Assembly (NCBI GenBank): GCA_963753245.1
Contig: CAVWBK010000003.1
Coordinates: forward strand, 15,427-79,426
DNA from: VRUE01 sp963753245
Lineage (GTDB): Bacteria; Actinomycetota; Thermoleophilia; Solirubrobacterales; 70-9
Length of the DNA stretch: 64,000 bases
Direction of reading: 5' to 3'
The notes under the pieces were generated by a model. The model did no database searches. It worked only from the letters and a program-made list of their open reading frames with translations, and was not told where the DNA came from. A program made the position numbers and the translations under genes. How positions within the stretch are numbered: the stretch's first letter is position 1; the number at the start of each line of letters is the position of its first letter. Below are positions 8,808 through 17,640 of this stretch, piece after piece.

Positions 8808-10295
8808 CGTCGTGCCCAAAGACGTCGCGAACCCGCGGATCGGGCCGCAGTCGAGCGCCGGCTTTTTCCCCAGTCACCCACCGCGGCTCTGACCAGCGCC
8901 ACCGCCTCCTGCCTGTTCACTGCGCTTGACGGCGGGCGTGCGACTCGCTCAGTCTGGCACGCAAGCGTGCGGTCGCTCGTCGATGCACGCCCAGCCAAAG
9001 TCAATCCGGTGCTGAGGCCCCGGCGCCAAGCGGTCGCTGGCCCGCCGGCTCCTCTCGGTGCCCTCCTCGGCCGTCGGCTCGCCGGCGAGGCTGCGTTGCC
9101 ACTGGCCCCCGGAGGGGCATTGGTCTGGCCGCTCGCCGACATGCGTCGCCACGCGGTGATCCTCGGTGCCAGCGGTAGCGGTAAGACCGAGACCTCGATG
9201 CGAATTGCCCACGAGGTCGCCTGCAAGAGCGATGCCCCGGTGTTCTATCTGGACGCCAAGGGGGACCGCGAGGCGGCCGAGCGCTTCTGCGCGCTGATGG
9301 CGGCGGCGGGCCGGCAGGCGCGGGTTTTTCCCAACGAAGCTTTCGATGCCTGGCGCGGCGATTGGCGAGGGCTGATCAATCGCCTGCTTGAGGTGATCAA
9401 CTTCGCCAGGAGCGGTCCCGCCGCCTATTACCGCGACATCGCCAAGACGGCTCTGCAGCTGGCCTGTAACCACCCCCAGGGGCCGCCGCGCTCAAGCGCT
9501 GAGCTGCTTGAGCGTCTTGACTACGAGAGGCTGCTCGATGCTCACGGGCCGAGCGGCGCCGTGCTCTGCTTGCCGCGCGAGAGGATCGGCCAGGTCCGGC
9601 TTCGCTACCAGGCCTTCTTCGGACAGCTCGGCGCTGCGCTCGATGGCGAGTGGTCCTTCGAGGACGCCGAGGCCGCTTACTTCCTGCTCGACTCGGTTGC
9701 CCTGGGCGAGGACACGGCGGGGGCGGCGTCTCTGCTCTTCGCCGATTTCGCTCACTACTTCACAAAGCGCAAGCCGCGCCAGGACCCCTGCCTGCTGTTC
9801 GCCGATGAGTTCTCGGCGATCGCCTCGTCTTCAGATGTCGCGATGAAGGTCGAGCAGGCACGCGGCTTCAACGCCGCGATCGTCTTGGTTCCACAGACGC
9901 CATCGGGGATGGGCTCAGGCGATCAGCGCGATCGGATCCTCGGTTCGGTGGAGACCGTGATCCTCCATGCTCTAAACGAGCCGCAGGGACTGGTCGAGTT
10001 GGGCGGCATGAAGCGGGTGATCGAGCTCACCCATCGCTACGAAGATGGTCTCTACGTGCATCAGGGGCACGCCCGCGATGAGCGCCGGCTGAAGCTCGAC
10101 CCAGATCAGATTCGCAATCTCGCCAATGGCTGTGCCTGGGTGATCCGCCGGGGACGGGTGGCGAAGGTGGCGATTGAGCGGGCACCGCGCCAACCCCCCG
10201 CCTCCCTACCGCCAGAGGTCGCGCTAGATCGGCAGTTAGAGCCGAGCGAGATGAATCCGCCAAAGGAAATCTCCTACCTGACTGAGGAGCAGTGA
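8745..10295 (+). CDS. VirD4/TraG-type coupling ATPase, soluble form
   Basis: The open frame is 516 residues long. Walker A is GASGSGKT at 141-148 and Walker B is CLLFADEF near 349-356. A Q-containing motif (IVLVPQTPSGMG) follows, as in TraG/VirD4 or TraD-like pumps that bring DNA to the conjugation channel. No transmembrane helix is present. Residues ~33-80 are translated from IS and duplicated hydrolase-tail sequence in a non-native frame, so the true start is probably downstream (an ATG at 9141, or an earlier GTG/TTG near 8980). The N-terminal membrane anchor was therefore lost or never present. The C-terminus is complete. Confidence 0.75.
   Translation: MRLGRSFRCGYRQSGAENGASRRAQRRREPADRAAVERRLFPQSPTAALTSATASCLFTALDGGRATRSVWHASVRSLVDARPAKVNPVLRPRRQAVAGPPAPLGALLGRRLAGEAALPLAPGGALVWPLADMRRHAVILGASGSGKTETSMRIAHEVACKSDAPVFYLDAKGDREAAERFCALMAAAGRQARVFPNEAFDAWRGDWRGLINRLLEVINFARSGPAAYYRDIAKTALQLACNHPQGPPRSSAELLERLDYERLLDAHGPSGAVLCLPRERIGQVRLRYQAFFGQLGAALDGEWSFEDAEAAYFLLDSVALGEDTAGAASLLFADFAHYFTKRKPRQDPCLLFADEFSAIASSSDVAMKVEQARGFNAAIVLVPQTPSGMGSGDQRDRILGSVETVILHALNEPQGLVELGGMKRVIELTHRYEDGLYVHQGHARDERRLKLDPDQIRNLANGCAWVIRRGRVAKVAIERAPRQPPASLPPEVALDRQLEPSEMNPPKEISYLTEEQ
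8842..8972 (+). repeat. Long direct repeat, copy B
   Basis: These 131 bases match 5822-5955. They keep the hydrolase tail in its original frame (GPQSSAGFFPSHPPRL) with its TGA at 8890-8892, although the rest of the hydrolase gene is absent. The copy lies just outside the IS right end and runs into the coupling-ATPase frame. Confidence 0.85.
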
Positions 10296-10728
10296 GCGGG
10301 ATCTTCGAGGGCTGGCTTCGCTTTGCGTCTTGATCTCAGCAAGAAACGACGAGAGGTTGTGCTGGGAGCAGGGTGAGCGACGGTTCGCTCGGCGGGGGTC
10401 ACGGTGAGGCCCGATGGTGGCCTTGCCGAGAGCGGGCCGAGCGGATTGAGCTCCCCTCCGCAACCCACCGAGTGGCGCCGCTCACCCTTGGCCTGAGCCG
10501 AACGCGACCCGGCACAAGCTGGCGCTGCCTCGAGCGCCAGAATCCCGACGCGAACTTCTGGGATCGGGCGCGATGCGACCTGTCATCGGTACAGTTGGAG
10601 CATCCGGCGCCCGGGGTTGACAGTCGTTTCGCGGCACTCGATTTTGGCGAACAACCGATCGGTACCTCGTTTGTTTGGTCCTCATGATCAGGACACACAC
10701 GGGTTACCCGGGCAAGTAGTTTGAGCGC
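10296..10728. other. Intergenic stretch without a supported gene
   Basis: Open frames exist (for example about 100 codons on the plus strand from 10373), but their composition is not protein-like and no motif is recognisable. No RNA gene or repeat was seen. This marks the right edge of the conjugation-like block. Confidence 0.5.
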
Positions 10729-11436
10729 ATGCTGGCGCGCTCGGCCACAGCTCTAGCCGTCCTTGTCGTGACTGTGCTCGCCGTCATCGCGATTCCCCGC
10801 GCGGCAGGCTCCCCCGGCGCCCAGACCTTGACCGTCGACAACGGCAATGCCTTTGACGGATCCGTGACCAGCTTTCCCGAAGGGATCAGCTGTGGCAGTC
10901 ATTGCACCGCCAGCTTCGGGTCTGGGTCGAAGGTGACGCTGACCGCGACGCCGGGCGAAGAAGACGCCTTCTCCGGTTTCCGTGGAGACTGCTCGGGCGC
11001 CGCGCTGCGCTGCACGCTGACCATGGACGCGGCGAAGACCGTCCACGTCAACTTCTTCGGCTTCACCTTCGATGGGGTGAAGCTGCGCCAGCGACGGGGA
11101 ACCGGGCTGATCACCTTCAAGGCGGGGGGATCGGGAGTGCTCGGCCTGAGCGGCGAAGGCGTCGAAACCGAGGCGCTCTCAATTCGCTTTGCGGGCGTCT
11201 ACTCGCTCGCGATCGTCCCTACCGGTGGGGCATCAAGGACACTGAGGAAGGCCGGCAGGGCGCGGGTCAGGTTTCGGGCCGCGTTTACCCCGCCCGGCGG
11301 TGCGCCCGCCAGCCAGCTGACGACCGTGCTGATGCGCCGCAACCCGGCCGCATCGCGAGCGCCGGTCTCGCTTTCCTGCACGCACGGCGGGGCCCACGGC
11401 AACGAAACGATCTGGGCGTGCGGCGGGCACCGTTGA
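10729..11436 (+). CDS. Exported protein with an InlB-type repeat domain
   Basis: A protein of 235 residues. A signal peptide covers ~1-28, with a hydrophobic core AVLVVTVLAVIAI. Residues ~34-107 form a divergent InlB B-repeat-like module, with paired Cys (ISCGSHCTASF), the FSGFRGDCSG core and the closing TVHVNF. The C-terminal half is beta-rich with two further Cys. The same module recurs in the proteins around 16.6 kb and 36.1-36.6 kb. Function is unknown; a cell-surface or secreted role is likely. Confidence 0.75.
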   Translation: MLARSATALAVLVVTVLAVIAIPRAAGSPGAQTLTVDNGNAFDGSVTSFPEGISCGSHCTASFGSGSKVTLTATPGEEDAFSGFRGDCSGAALRCTLTMDAAKTVHVNFFGFTFDGVKLRQRRGTGLITFKAGGSGVLGLSGEGVETEALSIRFAGVYSLAIVPTGGASRTLRKAGRARVRFRAAFTPPGGAPASQLTTVLMRRNPAASRAPVSLSCTHGGAHGNETIWACGGHR

Positions 11437-11581
11437 GACTTGAGACTCCCCTTAGGTCCTAGTCCTGCGGGGCGGTGTTCCTCCAGGGCTCCAGTCTCCC
11501 ATTCCCGCCTGTGTTGCAACCGGGTTGGCCCCAGCTCGGGACAGCAGTGGCACCAGCAGTATCTCCCTTAACCTTTCAGGC

Positions 11582-11746
11582 ATGGTTCACCAACTCGACA
11601 AGCGCAGCCCGGCTGAGAAAAACGAGGCAACTCGGGTGCGGCGACTGCGCGAAGACGCGCGGCGACCGATGAGTGTCAACCTCGCCGAGGGAATCGCCCT
11701 CAGCCATAAGTTGATGCGCTTCGTCGGGGCGGCACACAAGACTTGA
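11582..11746 (+). CDS. Small antitoxin-like protein preceding a nucleotidyltransferase
   Basis: A protein of 54 residues: a charged N-terminus (MVHQLDKRSPAEKNEA), then RRPMSVNLAEGIALSHKLMR. No named family is recognised with certainty. Its TGA overlaps the TTG of the next frame (TTGA), the same layout as the two clear toxin-antitoxin pairs nearby. A short helical protein coupled to a nucleotidyltransferase fits an antitoxin/toxin pair (inference). Confidence 0.55.
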   Translation: MVHQLDKRSPAEKNEATRVRRLREDARRPMSVNLAEGIALSHKLMRFVGAAHKT

Positions 11747-12242
11747 GCGAGCCGGCCTTTGACCAGCTGCTCCGCCGCCTGGTCGAGGCAGATGTCGAGT
11801 TCGTCCTGATCGGCGGGCTGGCCGTAAATGCGTGGGGCGTCGTGCGTGGGACGAAGGACATCGACATCGTGGTCGACCCCGATCCGGCGAACCTGAAAGC
11901 TGGTCGCCGAGGTCGCAGTCGCGGCTGGCGGTCACGTTCAGAGAGGCGAGGCGCTGCTCGGCAGCCCTTTCTCGATCGCGGCGGAGAGTCGCGAGTGGGG
12001 AACAGGTGGCGATCGAGACCGACCTCGGCAGACTCGATCTGGTGCAGGGGCTGGATGGCGTGCCCGCTTACTCGGAGCTGAGCGCACGTGCAAGCGAGGC
12101 TGAGGTTCTCGGCGTCAACGTCGCGGTCTGCTCAGTCGGGGATCTGCGGGCGATGAAGCGGGCTGCGGGGCGCGGCCAGGATCTGGTCGACCTCGAGAAT
12201 CTCGACGCCGCTTGGCCTGAAGCCGATCACCGCAACCTTTAA
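11743..12242 (+). pseudogene. AbiEii/MNT-like nucleotidyltransferase, frameshifted
   Basis: The TTG start at 11743 gives FVLIGGLAVNAWGVVRGTKD followed by IDIVVDPD, a GG-x-A and DID signature of small nucleotidyltransferases. After about 11900 the frame is lost. The expected continuation appears in other frames: LVAEVAVAAGGH, GEALLGSPFSIAAE, then IETDLGRLDLVQGLDGVPAY and LGVNVAVCSVGDLRAMKRAA to the TAA at 12242. At least two frameshifts exist, so the enzyme is probably dead. Confidence 0.8.
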
Positions 12243-12386
12243 GATCGGCTCCGTGACGAGGACCTGCAAACAGTGCCCGGAACGCGATTGGCGCACCCAG
12301 CTTCGCTCCGGTGTCCCATCTGAGTCCCATGGCACCGAAGTAGGCGCCCGCCGTCACATCAGCATCTGGCTCTAACAAGCCATTTC

Positions 12387-12459
<73 letters not shown>

Positions 12460-12527
12460 TAAAAAGTTGCTGCAAACTGGCCGCTTGGTGCCAGTGCAGC
12501 GGCGATTTGGTCCTATCTCAACTCGCC

Positions 12528-12551
12528 TATCTGCCACTCGAGTGGCAGATA
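12528..12551. promoter_or_regulatory. Perfect 24-bp palindrome, candidate VapBC operator
   Basis: A 12-bp arm directly followed by its exact reverse complement, centred on CTCGAG, 70 bp upstream of vapB. VapB-type antitoxins autoregulate through palindromes in their promoter. The length and perfection make chance unlikely. Confidence 0.75.
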
Positions 12552-12621
12552 ACGCCGGGATTGCCCGCGATCGGCGACGATTTCCGACGCTCCCCGGTCC
12601 TCCGCTATCATTGCTATCACC

Positions 12622-12855
12622 ATGGCGCAGTTACTGGTTCGAGACATAGAGAGCGATGTCGTGCGCGAGCTGAAGATCCGCGCCGCACGCCACGGCCGAT
12701 CGGCGGAGGAGGAGCACCGACAGATCCTCCGCGAGGCTCTCCGCGGTCATGGTTCGGCCAAACCCCTCAAGCAGCTTCTGCTCGAGATGCCCGACGTCGG
12801 CGAGGATCGCGACTTCGAGCGTCCCGAGGACCGCGGCCGCCCAGTCGAGCTTTGA
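12622..12855 (+). CDS. vapB: VapB/FitA-like ribbon-helix-helix antitoxin
   Basis: A protein of 77 residues. The N-terminal ribbon-helix-helix reads AQLLVRDIESDVVRELKIRA, then RHGRSAEEEHRQILREAL, as in FitA/VapB antitoxins. The acidic C-terminal tail (MPDVGEDRDFERPED) would block the PIN active site. A TATCAT hexamer 8 bp before the ATG may be a -10 element of a leaderless transcript (weak). Its stop overlaps the vapC TTG. Confidence 0.92.
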   Translation: MAQLLVRDIESDVVRELKIRAARHGRSAEEEHRQILREALRGHGSAKPLKQLLLEMPDVGEDRDFERPEDRGRPVEL

Positions 12856-13283
12856 GCTACCTGCTCGATACCAACGTCATCTCCGAGCTGCGCAAGGGTG
12901 GGCGTGCCGAGCCGAATGTCACCGCCTGGTTTGCCGATGTCGCCGACGAGGAGATCTTCCTCAGCGTCCTGACCATCGGGGAGATCCGCCGCGGGATCGA
13001 GAGTGTGCGTCGGCGCGATCCCGACTCGGCGACCGCTCTGGACCGCTGGCTTGCGCTCCTGAGCGAGGCCCACGGCGACCGGGTCCTCCCGGTCGACCGC
13101 GCGATCGCCGAGGAGTGGGGAAGGATGAACGTCCCAGACCCGCTGCCCGCCATCGACGGCCTACTGGCCGCTACGGCTCGGGTCCTGGGCCTGACGCTGG
13201 TCACGCACAACGTTGCTGACGTCGAGGACACCGGCGTCGACCTAGTCGATCCGTTTAAACTCGAATCCACCGATTCACCCTGA
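12852..13283 (+). CDS. vapC: VapC PIN-domain toxin
   Basis: A protein of 143 residues from the TTG at 12852, in a TTGA overlap with vapB. An upstream extension of this frame would read through the tRNA-Thr gene and is rejected. The PIN motifs are complete: YLLDTNVISELRKG (first Asp), LTIGEIRRGIE (Glu), PAIDGLLAATA (Asp) and LVTHNVADVEDTGVDLVDPF at the end. It is expected to be a metal-dependent RNase held by VapB. It looks intact. Confidence 0.93.
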   Translation: MSYLLDTNVISELRKGGRAEPNVTAWFADVADEEIFLSVLTIGEIRRGIESVRRRDPDSATALDRWLALLSEAHGDRVLPVDRAIAEEWGRMNVPDPLPAIDGLLAATARVLGLTLVTHNVADVEDTGVDLVDPFKLESTDSP

Positions 13284-13458
13284 CGGATAGGGCATCGCCG
13301 CCGGAGACAGTTGGCGAGTGAAAAATGCGGGCCGTAGGCCTCTTCGTGCAGTCTGCTGGCCATCGGGCCCCCCGGGGAACGGTCTCGCCGCCGATTCCGG
13401 GCAGCCCGCAGCAGCCGAGTAGTGACCCGGCGCACTGGGGTGAAGCGGTAACGGGAAC

Positions 13459-13806
13459 TCAGGCCGCCGCCGGCAGCGCTCTGATCCTGGTAAGCGCCTC
13501 GGTGAACGAGGTTCGCCAGGGCCAGCGGGCCGGCAGGTGCAGCGTGAATCCGCGCGCGTGAGAGGTGAGGCGGCCGGGGAGCCCGATCAGCCAACGGCGC
13601 AGCGTGCGCGCGGCACGCACGGTGGTATCGGGAAGCCCGAGCAGCTGCGTCCAGCGCAGCAGGTTGTGGGCGAGGCAGGCGAGCACCGCCCAGGCCCCGT
13701 TGGCGTCGCTCATCCCGAAGGCGGCGACGAGCTGGGCGACTTTGGTGCCTGATCGAGCTAGCTCGATCACCTGACGGCGAACCTCTGCTGGGTACCTGTG
13801 GGGCAT
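13459..13806 (-). pseudogene. Chimeric transposase relic (IS3 OrfA head, IS1380 tail)
   Basis: The open frame is 115 residues. The first ~34 (MPHRYPAEVRRQVIELARSG, then TKVAQLVAAFGMSD) match the helix-turn-helix head of IS3-type OrfA proteins. From NGAWAVLACLAHNLLRW onward (LRRWLIGLPGRLTSHARGF, LPARWPWRTSF) it reads like the C-terminal tail of an IS1380-type DDE transposase. The join near 13700 is in frame, so two unrelated IS remnants have been fused by deletion. Function is unlikely. Confidence 0.75.
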
Positions 13807-13870
13807 CTGAATCCTCCTTGGGGCCGAAGGACTCTAGAAACAGGACTCCATCAGATTGGGGGTAGATCAG

Positions 13871-13931
13871 TGAGACGATCGACCCGTGTCAGGGCGAAGG
13901 TGAGGTATCGGTCGGTGATGGTCCTAGCTGT
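13871..13931 (+). repeat. Exact 61-bp copy of a signal-peptide coding segment
   Basis: This is identical over 61 bp to 22127-22187, the first 20 codons of an exported protein gene. With a GTG at 13870 it opens a 27-codon frame that ends at 13953. The sequence left of it (about 13811-13869) resembles an IS3 end, and the sequence to the right shows no further similarity. It is a gene relic cut by rearrangement. Confidence 0.9.
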
Positions 13932-14089
13932 CGAACCCCAGGACGTCAGCTAGACCTCCGCTCTCCCAGGTTGGGTAGGGAACCAAACCGAGTTCCCGGC
14001 CGACGACCCAAGAACGGGCACTGCGCTTCTGAGGCGAACTGCTCGGAGTCGATCTGGTGCCGTCGCCTAACGCCGGGCAGGCTCGCTCG

Positions 14090-14734
14090 CTACACGGCGC
14101 CTTCGACATGAAACTTGAGTGGCTTACCGAGCTTCGACGGACTTCCGCCGGGGTCTGTTTGGCAGTTGGTCAAGGTCTCTGCCTGGGCGCCCGTGAGCGG
14201 TTCGGCGGGAATCTTGACGCTGGGTAGGTCAACAGAGATCGCGCCGACCGCCTTCATTCCGCTCTTGCTGAATTTGCCTGAGAAAGTCAGTTTGCCCTCG
14301 TGCGGGCTTCCCGGCGTAGGGCTCGTGAAAGCTGGGCTCGTCACATGGAACTTGTCGCCCTTCACGCGGATGCTGCCGAACCCTTCGTGGCCTCGCTCGA
14401 TGTAGAGGGTCGGCGCATATGTCACCCGTTCCGTTATTTCGAATTCAGGGATGGGATCGCAGGAGAGCGAAAGTATCACGACCAAGTCCGCGTGCTCTAG
14501 CCCCTGAGGTTCAAAAACGTTCTCCGGCTGGATCAGCGTTGTCCGCCCGCTTCTCGGAAGGTGCCAGGAGACGAATTCAACGACCGTCAGCCCCTTGCTG
14601 CCGTGGCCTTCGATGTGGTTGAGGCGAAACGTCTCTTCTATCGGCGGAGCGCGGAAGCTCAGTGCCGGGCTTGCGGCAAGCGAGCAGATGCCGAGCAGAA
14701 ACGCCGTTAAGCAAGCTCCCAGCCATAGCCGCAT
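14090..14734 (-). CDS. Exported protein of unknown function
   Basis: A protein of 214 residues from the ATG at 14734. The frame opens further upstream, but only Arg/Pro-rich non-coding-like sequence lies there, while the chosen start begins a clean signal peptide (MRLWLGACLTAFLLGICSLA). The mature part is beta-rich: LTVVEFVSWHLPRSG, then VTYAPTLYIERGHEGFGSIR. It has two Cys (LSCDPIPEFE, LTNCQTDPG). No family is recognised. It is flanked by IS remnants on both sides. Confidence 0.7.
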   Translation of the reverse strand: MRLWLGACLTAFLLGICSLAASPALSFRAPPIEETFRLNHIEGHGSKGLTVVEFVSWHLPRSGRTTLIQPENVFEPQGLEHADLVVILSLSCDPIPEFEITERVTYAPTLYIERGHEGFGSIRVKGDKFHVTSPAFTSPTPGSPHEGKLTFSGKFSKSGMKAVGAISVDLPSVKIPAEPLTGAQAETLTNCQTDPGGSPSKLGKPLKFHVEGAV

Positions 14735-14885
14735 AGGGCTGATCCTAGGGCACAGCAGGTCAACGACGGGTCGCGTCGGTAGAAGTGGTGTAACGAGCCC
14801 GAGGTAGGCCGGAGAAAAGTTCCGGCCACCGCGGGCCCCGGACTCGTCGGTTGACCACCAAGTCAATCGATGAAAGGACACCACG

Positions 14886-15408
14886 ATGGCCGAAAGCCAG
14901 AGCATGACGACCGCCGAGGTCGTAGCAAAGACCCTGATCACCGAGCACGCCGACTTCCTGCGCGACGCAGTCGCGCTGGTTGCCCGCGAGCTGATGGAGG
15001 CAGAGATCTCGGGGGAGATCGGCGCCGAGCGGGGTGAGGTCAACCCCGAGCGCTTAACGCACCGCCGAAGGCGATGAGCAGGCGCGCGAGCGCGCCGGTG
15101 CGGTGATCGAGCGTCTGGCTTCAACCGTGCCCAAGGTCGCCGAGCTGCTCGAGGACGCCGAGGAGGACCCCTTGGCCTTCTACCGCTTCCCCGCTGCCCA
15201 CTGGTCAAAGCTGCGCAGCACCAACCCCCTGGAGCGGGTCAACCGCGAGGTCGGGCGCGGATCCGCTGTCGTCGGGATCTTCCCCAACGACGCCTCGGCG
15301 CTGCGCCTCGCCGGTGCTCTCTTGATCGAGCAAAACGATCGTGTCTCAGGATGGGAGATGTCGTCCGAGAGGGCGATGAATATGAAGGCAACCAAGCACA
15401 CTACGTGA
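14886..15408 (+). pseudogene. IS256 (Mutator)-family transposase with internal deletion
   Basis: The N-terminal piece (14886-15077) reads MTTAEVVAKTLITEHADFLR, then VALVARELMEAEISGEIGAE, typical of IS256 transposases. After a frame change and loss of most of the catalytic core, the C-terminal piece (about 15103-15408) reads RLASTVPKVAELLEDAEEDP, then KLRSTNPLERVNREV and IFPNDASALRLAGALLIEQN. DDE residues from the missing middle are absent, so it is inactive. Confidence 0.85.
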
Positions 15409-17247
15409 AAGGTGAATCCCAGCGGCCTGACGCCGGCTGAAACGTACTGCTTTGCGCTTGTCGCGAAGAACGCCTCAGGGAAACCACGGGTGGCCAGGTT
15501 TCATACACCGAGGGCGCGCCCTCGGTCGAATTCAAGGAAGACTACACGCGGGAAGAAATCTCCATCGCCCGAGGTCCGCAACGAGTGAGGGGATCGTCGT
15601 CGGGGTGGAACACGAAGGGGGCGACCCAGACCTCGTCGAAGTAACCTACGAGGTCGAATACTCACTCGCGAGCTCAAAATGGTGCACGTCCCACGGTACC
15701 GAAGGTTCTGCCGAACATACGAGTGAAGTATGGCACTACGACTTCCTCCAAGGCGAAGAATACATCTTCGGGCACCACGAATTCGTGGTCTCCGGTCTGA
15801 CGATTAAAGCGGAATACTGCCCCGTCCCGAGGCCGTCGCCGAAGGCTTAGTCAACCACGGCCTGTTCGCGAGCTTCCATGCCGGCGCTCCGAAGGTGACC
15901 TCATACGGTGCCTACCAGACGGGTCCCACGACTATCGTCGTGCCCGGCGACATCAACCCTGCCCTCCAGCCGGCCGAATACCAGGTGCTCTACGCGAAGT
16001 CGAGCGAAGAATGGTGCACCAGCGCTGGAGTCAACGGCTCGGCCAAATCGACAAAACTAGAAAAGACATCGAGTGAAAAAATGGACGAAGTGCACGTAGA
16101 AGTCACGGGCTTGGCAAACGGCGAGAGCTACTGCGCCGAGCTCGTCGTCACGAACCCATCGGGAGATGCAGCTGTGCACCTAACCTTCCAGCCCGGCGCA
16201 CCCGGAGCCTTCGTCGAAGACGTCCCCGACGAAGAAGAAACGGTCCAGGCCAACGGAGAAGCCCACTACTTCGTGAACGCCTCCGTCTACAAGCACGAAT
16301 ACCCGGCTGAAGAGTGGGCCGAATACGCGCTTGCGAGCACGCGGTGGTGCCGCACCGAAACGGAATCGGGCGAAACCGTTGCAGCCACCCCCCACGCGGA
16401 AGTGGGCTCGGAACTGACGGGGGAAGGCGAAGCGGTTTTCGGACCCGTGCAGCTCCCCCTCCTACCGCCAGAGACGAAGTACTGCGCGAAGCTGCACGTA
16501 AAGAACGAACGGGCGGAACTCACCCGTTTCTTCACCTTCACCACTGCGATCGCGTTCACGTTCACCGTTAAAAGTGAAGGTACCGGCTCGGGCACCGTAA
16601 CGGGCAAGCGCATATCCTGCCCTCCCACCTGCAGCGCAGTGTACCTGTACGCGGGCGAAGGCAAACCGGTCCAACTCGAAGCGAAGGCGGCCGAAGGTTC
16701 GACCTTCGCCGGCTGGACCATGTTCAGCTGCCTCTATGGACTGGAAAGTCCTACCTGCGATGCGGGCAACTCCACGGCGACAGCGATCTTCAACAAAAGC
16801 GGAACGTCCGGTGGAGACTCGCAGGGAAGCGGCAACTCAGGCGGCGGTCCGGGGGAGGCGCTCGCCTGCTCGATCTCTCCGCAGCGGCTCGGCACGGTCA
16901 AGCGCCCTCCGCGTGCCAAACGCGGTCGCGGCAGGGACAAGAGGCAGCCGGCCACGTTGCCGGTGTCGGTGCACTGCAACGGAGTCGCTCAGCTGACCGT
17001 CTCCGGCACGCTCACGCAGACGGTCAGGAAGGGCCATCGCAGGGCGACGATCCATACAAGGCTCACCGCCGCACACGGCACGGCCGCGGCGGGCGCGACG
17101 GAGACACTGGCGCCAGGCCTCTCAGCCAAGGCGCTCGCCGCGCTCGCGCACGGTGCACGCATCGCCGCGAAACTGACCCTGTCCGCTCAGGGCCCCGCTG
17201 GCAGCGCTCACGAAGTCATCTCAGTCGCGCGCCTAAAGCTCCACTGA
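15409..17247 (+). pseudogene. Large exported Fn3-like/InlB-repeat protein, 5'-truncated and frameshifted
   Basis: The sequence enters coding directly after the IS256 relic (VNPSGLTPAETYCFALVAKN). It shifts frame near 15500-15590 and again near 15825, then runs open from about 15840 to 17247. Fibronectin-III-like modules with a repeated Cys-containing motif are visible (VSGLTIKAEYC, VTGLANGESYCAELVVTNPS, LPPETKYCAKLHVKNE). They are followed by an InlB-type repeat (~16555-16800), a Gly/Ser linker and an Ala-rich C-terminal domain. A 450-codon remainder from a GTG at 15895 could still be translated but has no signal peptide. GAA-rich codon use differs from neighbouring genes. Confidence 0.7.
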
Positions 17248-17344
17248 GTTCGCCATGTCGGTCACGGCGTCGCGAGGAGCATACGGGGGGGCGAAGTCTT
17301 GCTCACAACCCATCGGGTGCCGCACCCCTCAGACCGCCACGGCG

Positions 17345-17640
17345 GGCGCCGCTGAAGCGCCAGATTACGATCACCGAGGCAAGCCCCTCGATCGCCGAGT
17401 CGATCCCGAAGCCAAGCAGCGCCACCGAGCCCGCGAGCAGCCCCGCCCAGATCGCGACGGCGCCCTCGACCCCCATCCAGGCCAGGCTCAGCCAGGCGAG
17501 GGCGCGGACGCGGGGCGGGTGAGGCCGTCGCGCTCGGCCGGCGCCAGCGAGGGGAGGCGCGGAGCGCCTCGCTCGAGCGAGGGCGCGGGGATGAGCGCAA
17601 GGGCAGGGTCGGTTACGCCGAGACCCGGGCCGCGCACTAC
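17345..17640 (-). pseudogene. CDF-type cation transporter, N-terminal fragment
   Basis: On the reverse strand the segment after a charged start reads RVRALAWLSLAWMGVEGAVA, then IWAGLLAGSVALLGFGIDSA and IEGLASVIVIWRF. This is the first two membrane helices of cation-diffusion-facilitator-type transporters. A frameshift separates it from its N-terminal residues, and the gene stops abruptly at about 17345. It sits just downstream of a pseudogene ArsR regulator, the usual metal-resistance pairing. Confidence 0.65.

Noticed and set aside
6784..8817. Target-site duplication flanking the IS1634-like element
   Set aside because: The bases directly outside the inverted repeats (CAAGC and CGTCG) do not match, so none is claimed.
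10373..10687. 104-codon plus-strand open frame
   Set aside because: No protein-like hydropathy, no motif, no ribosome site; probably chance in GC-rich DNA.
14735..15208. Upstream extension of the exported protein at 14090-14734
   Set aside because: The extension is antisense to the IS256 relic and Arg/Pro-rich; the signal peptide starts at 14734.
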